Of a stretch of DNA of 64,000 nt, positions 1 to 10,028 are shown piece by piece. The notes below the pieces were generated by a model, which had not been told where the DNA came from, searched no databases, and saw nothing but the letters and a program-made list of their open reading frames with translations. Origin of the DNA: Paulinella micropora (Eukaryota; Cercozoa; Imbricatea; Euglyphida; Paulinellidae); the NCBI GenBank assembly GCA_019918135.1, contig WBZZ01003133.1:87870-151869 (forward strand), written 5' to 3'. Within the stretch, counting starts at the first letter, position 1. Each line of letters starts with the position of its first letter. The position numbers were made by a program, and so were the translations under genes.

Positions 1-614
1 GAAGCTAACACACCTTGTATTCGTTGGTGGGCACGGGCACAATGCTTCAAACACACAAATAAAAAATGCTCGTACAACCACGATGTCGAGGACACCCGCA
101 TCCGAAACACACTCCTCAAGAACGTATGGTCGGACGAAACCAACACCGTCGCCGTTCTGCGCCGACTGCGCAATGATCCGGGGTGGAAATTACAGGATGT
201 CGCGGACCATGACCACGAACTAGCTGACGCGATCAATTCTCTTTGCGCTAGAGATGATCGGAAGACGGCAGCCATAGAAGCCGCAAGTAGAGGAAGAGGT
301 GGAACACGAGGAAGAGGAGGAGGGAGAGGAATCAATCGAGGAGGAGGAGCCCCTTTCGCACAAGGCACATACACTCGCGGGGGGAGAGAGGATTTGTGAG
401 AAGAGGAGGAGGAAGAGGTGTATTTCAAGGTAGAGGAGGAGGAAGATGGGTTGGCCGATGTGGATACGGCAGCGCAGAGCGCAGAGATGGGGGCTGGCCA
501 GACGGCTCGAGCTCAAGCTCGAGTTCCTCAGCACCACAGGCCTATGCGACATCAGGCGCAACCACTACCGACACTGATGCCGACTCAGGTAACAGATTTG
601 AGGTAGTCCAATGA
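1..614 (+). pseudogene. gag: gag-like protein of gypsy copy 1, C-terminal part, frameshifted
   Basis: The first codons read a CCCH-type finger (C-x8-C-x7-C-x3-H, beginning CIRWWARAQC), then an Arg/Gly-rich RGG-like tract typical of RNA-binding nucleocapsids. Compared with copy 2, one G is missing in a G run near base 381, which moves the frame. The last part (396-614) is open and ends at a TGA followed by CTAG. Copy 2 (14543-15283) holds the same gene without the frameshift. The role inferred is packaging of the element RNA in cytoplasmic particles. Confidence 0.75.
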
Positions 615-1136
615 CTAGAGAAGGAGGGAGAAAGCAGAACAACAAAAATTGCACGATACACCGTTGTGCAGGTCCCAACCAAGGGTACCAGTGAGTCTAA
701 GAGCCCACAGCAGGCCACAGACCAACTCAAAGGTAGTACAATACCAGTACACCCATCACGACAACAAACAGTGCATGCTGCTAATAGGCAGGCGAGTAAA
801 GCGCTGGCAAAGAGAAAGCAGGCGGGCCTGTCGCAGCCACAGCCGAAGAAAGTAAGAATAGAACCGGCAATCAATCTTATCAACTTGCCGAGACAGACAA
901 TAGACAAGGAGGATGGAGGACATCAACCTCTCCTCACGGTCTCAAACAGAGAAAGCAAGGACAATCATCCTTCGCCTGTGAACAATACCCAAACAGACAT
1001 TACGAAAACGGCAGAAAGGGAGGAGGAGGCGAACCTCGAGAAAAGGATACAGATTTTAGAACACAAGCTCCTTGTATTGGCCTTAAAAAGTCACCGGCCA
1101 GACGCTTTAAAGATGCTATACAAACCTTTTTTGTGA
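615..1136 (+). CDS. readthrough extension of gag (gypsy copy 1)
   Basis: This open stretch is in the same frame as gag and directly follows its TGA stop with no intervening stop. There is no good ATG; the first usable codons are GTG. The stop context is TGA-CTA-G, the context known to favour translational readthrough. The roughly 173-residue extension is Gln/Ser/Lys-rich, carries a basic patch (QPKKVRIEP) resembling a nuclear localisation signal, and ends in a Leu/Glu-rich helix. It may be the start of a gag-pol fusion or a separate product. The same arrangement exists in copy 2. Confidence 0.6.
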   Translation, partial: LEKEGESRTTKIARYTVVQVPTKGTSESKSPQQATDQLKGSTIPVHPSRQQTVHAANRQASKALAKRKQAGLSQPQPKKVRIEPAINLINLPRQTIDKEDGGHQPLLTVSNRESKDNHPSPVNNTQTDITKTAEREEEANLEKRIQILEHKLLVLALKSHRPDALKMLYKPFL

Positions 1137-1675
1137 AACATTAAATACCTTTATAAACGTTGGTAATGATACTATGGCGAATACTAATAGTGTCGGCTGG
1201 AAATTTACCACGAAATACCATGCGTGGTTAGAAACTAATATGAAAAAATCATCGGGCACCTTGAAAGGAGTTTCGGACGGATATAACGGGCATCATCACT
1301 TTAAATTTTAAATTGAAATCCGGACGAGTATGTCGAGTGGACTTGTACGTTGTCTCCGAATACCACGGATCTGTTCTTTTGTCGTACGACCAACTGACGA
1401 CAATGAACGTAGTGATTGATTGCGCCGCCAAAAGAGTCATATACGGCGTAGAGCCAGGAGAAGAATATACTGTCGACTCTTTCCATGCTATTGACTCATA
1501 CGAGGCCCTACACCTAGGGGTAGCATCGGAAGGGGAACGGGTGGCCATTACACACGCATATGAGGCATATATGCCAACGGACGCGGTGTCTAAAGATGGT
1601 TCAAACCTGTCAGACAAGAGAGAGGCGGAGGTCTATACGGCTACAGTCTCTACACATGGGATAAAAAGTCGATAG
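1137..1675 (+). pseudogene. retropepsin-like region of gypsy copy 1
   Basis: The reading frame passes through two shifts between 1132 and 1313, and the open part 1313-1675 follows. The stretch DLYVVSEYHGSVLLSYDQLT followed by MNVVIDCAAKRV matches the C-terminal half of Ty3/gypsy aspartic proteases, where a hydrophobic strand precedes the N-x-V-I-D segment. I cannot find a clean D-T/S-G active-site triplet upstream; the nearest candidate is an NDTM sequence near 1170. Both copies share the same shifts. Protease identity is moderate. Confidence 0.5.
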
Positions 1676-1713
1676 ACGATCTCATTGAAAAGAGGAAAGA
1701 GGAGATTATATGC

Positions 1714-2637
1714 ATGGGGAAAAGGTGCCCATCGCTGGCGAGATTTGGAGAAGGAGCAGGGGCCTATGCATATATTACCAACGGGTATTGCTTTCACGTA
1801 AAGGTGCAAGAGAAGGACAGACAGGAGTTTATACCGAGGAGAAGGGGACGACTCCCTGATATCCCGGCAGAAGATATTAAAAGCTTTATTACCGAATTCT
1901 GGGGTGACGAGCCTACGTGGCCGCGCTCACTGACAGAAGTGAAAAAGTGCCTGCGCACTCTTTTTGAAAACAATAAACCATATACGGTTATACTCCCATA
2001 CAATGAGAAGGCGATATGGGCGCAGGAGATACGGGACCGGCTTATTGATCATCCGATACCGGTGCTCTCACGGAAGCAACACTTAGTGGTGGCTTGTCGT
2101 CTCGGGACTCGTGAGCAGAGCAGTGCATACAAGCGGAAGCTCAGAGACCATGACAAGTTGAAATTGATTCCTCAAGCATTCACATGCTTCGATGGTTTCT
2201 ACACCCAAAAAGCTCCGTTGCACTATGCGAGATTAATAGATATGTTGGTAGGTCTGGCGGAGGACGACGAACCAGACACTGCCACATATCAAAAAACGGG
2301 AATGGACGATATATCAGAAGAAGAGTTGGGCTTGGAGGAGGACAGAGCACCCCTCAAGCATCACAAGAGAATGTCAGAGGAGGAGTTTAAGGCGGCGATA
2401 GACGAGACATTGGCAGGAGCAGGTACGGAGAAGGAGAAAGAGGTTTTGAAAGAGAGATTGAAGGCGAACAAAATGATTTTCGACCCCCCTCAAGCGGGAG
2501 GTGTCAAGCCGGAAGACTTCACCGCGGTTATTTGTAAAATACCAGGTGCTGAGCCTTCCCCGGCGCCACGACGGGCAAATCTGAGTATACATGAAGCAAA
2601 AGATCGCAGAAGAACAAGCACAACAGTTACTCGATGA
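1714..2637 (+). CDS. pol polyprotein, region between protease and reverse transcriptase
   Basis: A 307-codon open frame that joins the protease region to the start of reverse transcriptase. It is rich in acidic and basic residues and has no motif I recognise until its last third, where it runs into the segment that precedes the RT fingers. In copy 2 the same stretch runs on into RT without a break. Here two single-base insertions (near 2598 and 2640) disturb the last codons, so this end is a frameshift artefact of copy 1. Confidence 0.6.
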   Translation: MGKRCPSLARFGEGAGAYAYITNGYCFHVKVQEKDRQEFIPRRRGRLPDIPAEDIKSFITEFWGDEPTWPRSLTEVKKCLRTLFENNKPYTVILPYNEKAIWAQEIRDRLIDHPIPVLSRKQHLVVACRLGTREQSSAYKRKLRDHDKLKLIPQAFTCFDGFYTQKAPLHYARLIDMLVGLAEDDEPDTATYQKTGMDDISEEELGLEEDRAPLKHHKRMSEEEFKAAIDETLAGAGTEKEKEVLKERLKANKMIFDPPQAGGVKPEDFTAVICKIPGAEPSPAPRRANLSIHEAKDRRRTSTTVTR

Positions 2638-4685
2638 GGATTTTCATTGAGAGATCGACATCTCCAATAGTTTCCCAACCGAGACTGGTGCCTAAACCGG
2701 GAGGAGAATGGCGCTTAACGGTTCACTATGCCCGCGTCAATAAAATTTTAGAGGAGGAACGAAATCCATTACCTACTCTTGAAGAAGGAAGGCGAGTATT
2801 GCGGAACGCCAAGCTATACTCGGTCATTGATCTGAAGAATGGCTTCTGGCAAATTCCACTGGATGAAAAGTCCAGATGGCTGACTGCATTTGTAGTAGGA
2901 ATGGAGATATATCAGTGGAAAGTGCTTCCGATGGGACTCAAACAGGCCCCGGGACTTTTTCAGAAAGCGATGCAAAGCATGCTGAGCAGCAAATATGGTG
3001 ACCAGACAGAGGGAGGTTTCATGAGGCGAAGAGGACAGAAGGCGGGAGAGTACGCATTTTGTTACATCGATGACATTATCGTGTACTCCAATACGATGGA
3101 AGAGCACATCGACCATCTAACAGATATTTTCAGGCGTATCAAACTATTTGGCCTGAAATGTAATTTGAAGAAATGTCAACTCGCAAAGACAAGCGTGACA
3201 TATTTGGGGTACGAAATCTCTTACAATAGAGTCTCGATATCCAAAGAGAAGAGGGAGGAGATCATGAGCTGGCAGAGGCCGAAGAATCGCACAGAGCTGC
3301 ACTCATTTCTTCCGATGGCGCAATATTACAGCCAGTTCATACCCAATTGGGGTGCAACTCGGGCTAAGTTGGAGAGAATGATCGACTTCGGTGATTTTGA
3401 TAAGTGGGATGATGAAGCCTTAGAAGCGTACAACACGCTCAAAGATCTCATCTATAAAGATCCGAAGGATGGCGGACTCGTGCTGATGATGCCCGACTTT
3501 TCGAAGCAATTCGTAGTCGACACAGACGCATCAAAGTTCGCGATCGGCGCAGTCTTACAACAGGAAGATGAGGAGAAAAAGTTGCGCCCGATCATGTTTA
3601 TAAGTAGAAAGTTGTGCTCGGCGGAGCGAAACTATTGTACGAGACAGAGAGAGGCACTGGCGGTGGTCTGGGCCCTTAAACGGTTGAGAGAGTATTTATG
3701 GGGTGGACCTCAGTTTATAGTAAGGACTGATCACCAGAATTTACTATGGCTGCTGAATCATGAACAGACTGGCCGTCTAGCGAGATGGCAGGCATTCTTG
3801 TCATGTTTCAATTTTACAATGGTCCATCTACCCGGCAAGCGAAATGTTGTCGCTGACAGCCTCTTCAGGCTAGAGTTTCACTCAGAAGTGGCAGCTCTCG
3901 TATCATCAGCAGAAATGGAGGATCTATCACCAGACTGCACATACGAAGTGCATCATATCGAGTCGATGCAGATGGCGAGAGGGGTCCGATATAACCGATC
4001 GGGTCTACGTCATAGCCCGCAAGGTCCGGATCATGGGATATGTTGTACAGCACATGTCCTCGAGGATGCTGAGTGGTCCTATGAAGCATACGAGAATATG
4101 AAGGCGGAGATAAAACAAGAAGAGATTAAGCAAGAAGCATATGCGGAACCCCCGCAGGAGAACAAGGAGGAGTTAGACGAAAACCCTGAGAGGATAGGAG
4201 TGCAGCTAGAGGATGGGACTATCCACATAGCCTCACCCACTGCATGGAGACAGCAACAGGCTCTCGATCCGGAGTTCAAAGAGCTAATACAGCTATACAA
4301 GAACCCGAACGAGCTGAAAATGACGAAGGAGATTAAGGAGCAACAGAAGGAGATGGGGTGGAGAGACGGTCTCTTGTGGTACAAAGGCCAACACGGGCGC
4401 TATGCATCACAACCAGACAAATGGACTCTCTGGGTTCCTGAGAAACTCAGACACATCATTTTTGTCGCTGCTCATAACTGCCTACTACTGGCGCACCCGG
4501 GCCGACAAAGAACGCATATGTTCATTTCGAGACGATTCTGGTGGAAGAAGATGAAGGAGAATATTGATGAACAGGTCAATGCATGCATCCCATGCAAGAC
4601 ATCCAAAACACCATTGAAGGCGAATTTTTGGCCTGATCGGGACTTTTCCTTTACACTTAGGAATGTTCGAGTTCTTACACACTGA
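2634..4685 (+). CDS. pol: reverse transcriptase, RNase H and integrase zinc-binding domain (Ty3/gypsy)
   Basis: The protein opens with RT fingers (PRLVPKPGGEWRLTVHYARV), then VIDLKNGFWQIPL and the catalytic YIDD box inside FCYIDDIIVYS. RNase H follows (VVDTDASKFAIGAVLQQ, then a TDHQNLLWL segment). The C-terminal part has the HHCC integrase finger, with H-x-H-like residues near HNCLLLAHPG and C-x2-C in ACIPCKTSK. The frame is lost near 4665, just before the integrase core, which continues in another frame. Domain order RT-RH-IN identifies Ty3/gypsy rather than copia. Confidence 0.92.
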   Translation: MRIFIERSTSPIVSQPRLVPKPGGEWRLTVHYARVNKILEEERNPLPTLEEGRRVLRNAKLYSVIDLKNGFWQIPLDEKSRWLTAFVVGMEIYQWKVLPMGLKQAPGLFQKAMQSMLSSKYGDQTEGGFMRRRGQKAGEYAFCYIDDIIVYSNTMEEHIDHLTDIFRRIKLFGLKCNLKKCQLAKTSVTYLGYEISYNRVSISKEKREEIMSWQRPKNRTELHSFLPMAQYYSQFIPNWGATRAKLERMIDFGDFDKWDDEALEAYNTLKDLIYKDPKDGGLVLMMPDFSKQFVVDTDASKFAIGAVLQQEDEEKKLRPIMFISRKLCSAERNYCTRQREALAVVWALKRLREYLWGGPQFIVRTDHQNLLWLLNHEQTGRLARWQAFLSCFNFTMVHLPGKRNVVADSLFRLEFHSEVAALVSSAEMEDLSPDCTYEVHHIESMQMARGVRYNRSGLRHSPQGPDHGICCTAHVLEDAEWSYEAYENMKAEIKQEEIKQEAYAEPPQENKEELDENPERIGVQLEDGTIHIASPTAWRQQQALDPEFKELIQLYKNPNELKMTKEIKEQQKEMGWRDGLLWYKGQHGRYASQPDKWTLWVPEKLRHIIFVAAHNCLLLAHPGRQRTHMFISRRFWWKKMKENIDEQVNACIPCKTSKTPLKANFWPDRDFSFTLRNVRVLTH

Positions 4686-5406
4686 TCATCTAGGACCTTT
4701 CCCGGTCACGACGGAAGGTTGCAGATACCTTCTAACGGCCATAGACAGAGCCACCAACTATGTATGGGTGGTCCCAGTCAAAGACGTTACGGGCGAAACA
4801 ACAGCCAAGGCGTTGATTGACAGGATCATCTCACAGATTGGGGTGCCGAGAAAAATATGCTCAGATCGAGGCTCTGACTTTAATGAAGTCATCGTCAAGC
4901 TATCTGCATATTACGGCATGAAATGGCAATATGTCACCGCCTATAACCCCAGAGCGAACGGCAAGATAGAGCGGGTGCATAGACCCCTCAAGGCCGCGCT
5001 GAAGATGTATTGTATGAAGAAGGAGAACCAAAAGGCATGGGTGGAGGCAGCATCCTCGTTTGCCTTTGCTATGAATTGCCTACCCTCTACAGCGTTAGGT
5101 GGTTCAAAAGGTTCCGTCTCGCCATACCAATTGATATATGGGCGTGAGCCCGCCATCCCAGCCTCACTGCTGCACCCAAAAGATTCATGGGCAGATCAGG
5201 ATGAGCTGTTTGGGATGAGACTTCGGGCGAAGATGGAGGCGGAGCAAATAGTACAGGCGCATAGGGAGGCGGAGCGCAGGAAGACTGATGCTGAAGGTGT
5301 CAGGCAGGTACACCTGGATCAAGTCAGATTTCAGGTCGGGGATATTGTACTACTGTACCATCCTCAGGTTCCTCAGGGAGTCAGCTCGAAGCTGTTCATC
5401 CACTGA
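4663..5406 (+). CDS. integrase catalytic core (Ty3/gypsy), frameshifted from RT
   Basis: The DDE core is readable: first Asp in HTDHLGPF with LTAIDRATNYVWVVP, second Asp in KICSDRGSDFNE, and Glu in NPRANGKIERVHRPL. A helical segment and the PYQLIYGREP motif typical of this family follow. The frame ends at an in-frame TGA at 5404-5406, exactly where the family has a conserved Trp at the start of the GPY/F module. This is a lesion, not a natural end. Confidence 0.9.
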   Translation: MFEFLHTDHLGPFPVTTEGCRYLLTAIDRATNYVWVVPVKDVTGETTAKALIDRIISQIGVPRKICSDRGSDFNEVIVKLSAYYGMKWQYVTAYNPRANGKIERVHRPLKAALKMYCMKKENQKAWVEAASSFAFAMNCLPSTALGGSKGSVSPYQLIYGREPAIPASLLHPKDSWADQDELFGMRLRAKMEAEQIVQAHREAERRKTDAEGVRQVHLDQVRFQVGDIVLLYHPQVPQGVSSKLFIH

Positions 5407-6401
5407 AAAGGACCATACCAGATCATGGAACAGATGGGGCTTTTGAATTATAAAATCAGGGGCAGAGGGAAAGTTCAAATAGTCAATGTACGAAGGCTGA
5501 TTATGTATGATCCCTTCCTACTTGAAGATGAGTCCGTTGATCAAGCACTCAAATGGATGGAGGCTGACTTTAAAGAGGTCCCACCAATCCGTAAGGAGGA
5601 TATCTCGGAACGGGATGCCTACAGGGCACCAATTGCGAGAAGGAGGAGGCTGAGCTGGAGAACAAGCGGGCCACCGACCGCAAAAGCGCGGCGGGGACTC
5701 AGACGCAAAAGGGTCGAGTCGAACGTGCCGGAAGGAAAGTTCACGGAGGCGCAAATAAGGAGAGCGCAAAATGACCTTATCTACGACCGACCGAGAAAGG
5801 CGATAAGGACGGCACGTTCGCAAGGAGTCCATCAAGAGGGGAGCGATGACGGAGATCAAGACCCTCGCGCGGGCAATGACACTCTCGTTCACCCTAGTTG
5901 GAAAGAAGGAGATGCGATTGGACATATTTCATGGGCCAAAGACGCTTTTTACTTGGTGAGGCCTGCGGCCCAACACGTAGCCGATGACACGCTCTCAGAT
6001 TTATATCTCATGAGAGTCATGGCAGTACCTCACAAACGCCATACGCGATCTAATCGAATTTCGACTGCGGCACAAATCATACAACCAGTCTTACATTTCT
6101 GGAGGAGTCTGGATCCAGTGGAAGATCCTAAAGTAAGACAATAGTATTACCTTCCAGTATATAAAGACGCCAAGAAACTTGAGACATGGGATGATACCAT
6201 ATCTCCTACAGATAAATATCATATCGCGTGGACCATACAAGCACTACCATGAGGGGTGCTAGACATTCCTTTTGACTTGGCACAAGGCGCAATCCCTCAC
6301 AAAATTTGGGACGTCCTCGAACAGTCTACCTTAGACTTAACTTTGGTTGGAGGTCCTCCACCAGGTAAAGGAGTCCGCGCGCATAAACGGCGTCTATAGT
6401 A
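5407..6401 (+). pseudogene. integrase GPY/F module and C-terminal tail, with in-frame stops
   Basis: Directly after the TGA the frame reads KGPYQI, the GPY/F module that follows gypsy integrase cores. The open part 5425-6144 is a basic, low-complexity tail. It is interrupted by TAG at 6142 and by a TGA near 6250, but the same frame continues to a stop near 6401, so the original tail was probably longer. No chromodomain is seen. Confidence 0.6.
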
Positions 6402-7195
6402 AGTATTTTTTTCTCTAGAAGTATTGTGGACCTGATCGATTGCGAACAAAGCATTGATCCAATATCGTCCCGACAACCTTACTTAGATATTAAAGCTACT
6501 AGAGCATTCATTCTTCTAGAGATTAACCAGACACAGCTGACAAAAAATATAGGCATTCTATTCTCTTGCTTCGGCAGAGACAGACGAGACAGCAATGAAA
6601 CAGCACCGTTACGGGATCGCTATTTGAGTGAGCGATGATGTTTCCTGGATACGACCCGAATTAGTACCAGAATGATGATCTCATTAAATAATCAAAGGAA
6701 CTGATATATTAATAACATGAACTGCTACACCGGATTCCGTCGATCTCTACTTGTATCGGCATATCGCAAGGTTAGGGCGCACTCAACCCAACTTCGGATA
6801 TAGTCGTCAGACTTGATCACCTGACACTATATTAAATGATACCGATTTATACAAGGGTATGTCTTCACAACAAGTAAATGTATTTATGGAAACCGATGAT
6901 CGGTTATTATGTATATATGGAAATGGCGACATTACATTATTACTCAACCATAAAACATTATACTTGGACATACTGCACAAGTATCTTATCGACAGAAGAA
7001 AGAGGAAGATTTTAATATAGATACTGAATGTGCTAGAGTATATATACGATTGGTACCGGGGCAAGTATCATTGTTGTTTTATAACGGCTAATTCGTGGGT
7101 TGATGTATCTTCATACATAACTCTAAACGAATTTTAGTCAGAAAAGAAATCAGGTGAACCATTATTATGTCGGAAACGAAGTTCTGCCATTAAAA
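6402..7195 (+). other. 3' region of gypsy copy 1 with degraded open stretches
   Basis: Between the pol tail and the polypurine tract there are short plus-strand open stretches, at 6426-6638 and around 6860-7010, separated by stops. They could be remnants of a third gene in the position where some Ty3/gypsy elements carry an env-like ORF, but I see no signal peptide or membrane segment. Nothing else is recognisable. Confidence 0.35.
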
Positions 7196-7490
7196 AACTG
7201 GGAGGGGGTACTGTGGACATCACCCCCCGAATTATCAGGTAAAAACTTATTTATAGATTTCGTCTGGCCGGACACGTCTGAAATGCCAATTTGATCCTGG
7301 TCTTTTGGCGGCATTTTATCTTTGCGTCAATGAGCTAATATAACGAGACATCATTCTCTTTTTGAGGACTGTGTTTGGTTATATTACCGACTTACTCTTC
7401 TATTGAGCTATCTTTGGGGATAGTACAAAAAAACTTGATTTTTTTATAAGATAGAACTTTTTTATAAGATAGAACTTTTTTATAAAAAAG
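7196..7490 (+). other. polypurine tract and probable start of the 3' LTR
   Basis: A purine-rich run (CTGGGAGGGGG) at about 7199-7209 is followed by TACTGTGGACATC, the layout of a polypurine tract next to an LTR beginning TG. AT-rich sequence with a short tandem repeat (TTTTTTATAAGATAGAAC, two to three copies, 7437-7490) follows. I could not find a matching second LTR in the window, so the LTR end is undefined. Confidence 0.45.
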
Positions 7491-7499
7491 AAAAAAAAT

Positions 7500-7717
7500 T
7501 ATAATAGTTTGTGTGTTAACTTGAATGTCTTTGATGATAATAATATTACTATTATTATTCTTATTATTTTTCTTATTAATGGAGGCACATGTCCAGGATC
7601 TGGATCTGATGCTATAGTCTGAGGAAGCCTATTTTTCTTATTACTATTATTATTTATTTTTATTATTTTAATTATTATTGTGAAGTTATTATTATTATTA
7701 TTATTGTTACGATGAAT
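7500..7717. repeat. AT-rich TTA/ATT microsatellite-like stretch
   Basis: Long imperfect runs of ATT/TTA trinucleotides (for example 7540-7570 and 7630-7705) surround a short non-repetitive insert. The minus-strand open reading this creates is Asn-rich low complexity and is not a gene. Confidence 0.6.
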
Positions 7718-7793
7718 GGACACCGCGATAGCCCAGTGGTCAAGTTCTACCATCTGAGCCCTGTCGCCAGTTCGATTCCCGTCGGTGCCACCA
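7718..7793 (+). tRNA. tRNA-like sequence, probably a pseudo-tRNA or SINE head
   Basis: The segment contains an A-box-like TAGCCCAGTGG and a B-box-like AGTTCGATTCC at the right distance for an internal RNA polymerase III promoter. It ends in CCA. The acceptor halves (GACACCG and CGGTGCC) nearly pair. The T-stem is poorly paired, so this is more likely a tRNA-derived repeat or decayed gene than a working tRNA. I do not assign an anticodon. Confidence 0.4.
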
Positions 7794-7853
7794 GTATTTT
7801 CATTGAACATACCGGTCTATTTCTGGACCAGTATTTTCATTGAACATACCGGC
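7790..7853 (+). repeat. short tandem duplication after the tRNA-like sequence
   Basis: A block of about 26 bases starting ACCAGTATTTTCATTGAACA occurs twice in a row, separated by about ten bases. It abuts the CCA end of the tRNA-like sequence, as in the body or tail of some tRNA-derived SINEs. Confidence 0.6.
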
Positions 7854-7859
7854 CCGTCT

Positions 7860-9320
7860 GGAAGTGTTGGAACTGCCCTTGCGGGGGTGTCATTAGAGCT
7901 TATCGTCAATTCTTCGTACTCCCCTCACGGGTGAGACGATGGAGGCGCATGTGCAGAAATTCATCAGCCATTGACAGAGAGGCACTATTGTTACGATGAT
8001 AGGATATTTAATAACAGATAACTGTTCTAACGATATGAAAACTGAGGAATACCTAAAATAGGGACTCCGTAATCTCCAGACAAAGGATGACAGACAGACC
8101 GGAACGGTAAGTATTGCCATTATATATCGGGTGGGCCGGCATAGTCCCTTCTCCCCCCGAGCGCGCTCACCAGTATGCGAGAGGAGTCGAATTGACGCCC
8201 CCGCCGATCAACCTCGGGATAGAATGCAAATACGAACCTGAGTGACGGTCACCGCCGTACTTGTATTAACGAATTAAGCAAAATTTCAAGTTGGGCCAAA
8301 CGCCAACACTTACGCTAGTACGTAAGATTTTGATTAACTTCCAGTTAGGCCATTCGATGATATTTCAATCCGCGCCACCCGCCGCCAGTGAAATCAGGTA
8401 TCCACCACCACCTTCTGCCTGAAACCATTATCCCCCGCTGCTGGAACAGAATACTTGCCCCTTACCCCCAATACCTAGTAACCGCCGGGCCCCTAGTCAC
8501 TCATCGTCCCCCCGACCTAGTGTCGGTCTATACTATCCTGTGCGAGTCTTCTCTTCCCCGCTTCCGTAACTCCGCTGATTTCGTTGACCGGTGCTCGCCA
8601 GGCTGTGCCGTCGCTCAATCGATCCTCATGCGTCACCGCCGGTGTCGGTGCCCCGAAGCCGCCCCCGTCTCGCGCAAGCTGGATCTGACGTGCAGAAGCC
8701 GCCCCCAACGCGTGCAAGCCCGATCCGATGCACTGAAGCTGACCCCAACACGTGCAAGCCCGATCCGATGCCATATCCGCCTTGATACTTCTGGCTTTTA
8801 ATAGCCTCGTAGTGCCCTCTCGGTACGCTGTAGTCCCGGTCGCCCAGCCCAGAGGTAACGTAGCAAGGAAAGGCTCCCCCGGACCTTTGCTACCCCCCCC
8901 CCCCCCAAGGCCCCCCCAGCTCTGAAACGCCATGCTTAAAACGAACCTGAGAGCCGATAACACGAATGATATTTACCCCCTATCTATCCGTCTATCCATC
9001 CCTTCTCTCCCCAGAAGATATCCGTGTTTCTCTTCAATCCCCATCTTAACCCCCCCTCTTTGTTCCGCTCCCGCCCTGGTGCCCCCTTTCACCCGAATGT
9101 CATAGTAGCCGCTTCCTCGTCATCATCGTCGTCATCCTTCTCTTCTTCTTTCTCATCGCTGTCTCGCGCCCCCTCTCCTCTCCCTATTCTATCCCTACTC
9201 TGTACGATTCTGTCCGCCCCCCCTTTTCCATTCTATCCATGCTATGAATTATCCCTATTTGTTATCTCCTGTCTTCCTCGCCCCTCCGCTATCCTACCCC
9301 TCTCTATCTAAACTGGGTTA
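7860..9320. other. noncoding stretch with low-complexity and short tandem repeats
   Basis: No convincing gene. It contains a short tandem repeat near 8702-8770 (GTGCAAGCCCGATCCGATGC, two units), a poly-C run near 8888, and C/T-rich sequence with TCC/TCG runs from about 9110 to 9310. Short open stretches on both strands have biased, repeat-driven composition. Confidence 0.5.
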
Positions 9321-9976
9321 GTCAGTATGCATTAGCCCCAGTCTTGACCCGTATGCCGCTTTTATCTGCAGATATATATGAAAAATATATAGAGTTCGAT
9401 GCCATCGCTCGTCATAGAGCGGAAGAATATAAAGCGGAAGAATATAAAGTCTTCGGCCGCTCCGCTCCGCTCCGCTGTTTCCCCTGATGAGCCTATAAGG
9501 CATAAAACATGTATGTCATATATTTCCCGATATATCCGCTATTTCCGATAGGGCAATAGCCCGCTATTTTCCGTAAGCCCTTGTAGTTGTAAAATATGTC
9601 AGTTTAATATTTCCCCCATAATCCCATAAAGTCACATAATATTATAAATGGGTCTATAACCCGTGAGCCCGTATAGTATAATGATTTCCTCGTATATGTG
9701 CATAACCCGTGCTTCCACCATGTGTACCTCGTCGGTATAGAGTTCGAGTCAGTAAGATGTTAATAATATCCGGTCACCTAACAATGGCAGACACCTTCTA
9801 TGTTGCCAATATTACGAAAACTGATTACTCTTTAATAATCAAAATCAAATATAAAACACGTCAAGTCATATCCTATATTGCCTATATCCATAATCCTTAA
9901 TGCCTATAATATTAATTACCGGACCGGACTGTCTATTAATACTAGGAATTACTTAATACGATACAGGAATGTATCA
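9321..9976 (-). other. probable 3' LTR of the copia element
   Basis: On the minus strand, the stretch after the RNase H stop has a purine-rich tract (TTAAAGGGGAGCAG) ending at 9977. TGATACATTCC follows, which fits a polypurine tract and an LTR starting TG at 9976. The remaining few hundred bases are AT-rich and noncoding, with a small tandem repeat (GCGGAAGAATATAAA, twice, near 9420). The far LTR end and the 5' LTR were not found. Confidence 0.45.
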
Positions 9977-10028
9977 CTGCTCCCCTTTAAGTCCTGTATT
10001 AGCAGCTAGTTAAGGTCCGAATAGAACT

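Larger units (their letters stand above)
1..7211 (+). mobile_element. Ty3/gypsy LTR retrotransposon, copy 1 (5' end outside window)
   Basis: Gag-like protein with a CCCH finger, a protease-like region, reverse transcriptase, RNase H and integrase follow in the Ty3/gypsy order on the plus strand. The window opens inside gag: base 1 corresponds to base 14669 of copy 2. The first 2.67 kb is nearly identical to copy 2, with only about a dozen differences seen by eye. The 3' end is placed at a purine-rich tract near 7196-7209. Several frameshifts and stops make this copy non-functional as assembled. The 5' LTR is outside the window. Confidence 0.9.

Noticed and set aside
7499..7810. Minus-strand 103-codon frame
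   Set aside because: It covers the tRNA-like sequence and an ATT/TTA microsatellite (Asn run), so it is not a gene.
8388..9311. Several open stretches between 8.4 and 9.3 kb on both strands
   Set aside because: Composition follows local tandem repeats and pyrimidine runs, and no conserved motif is seen.
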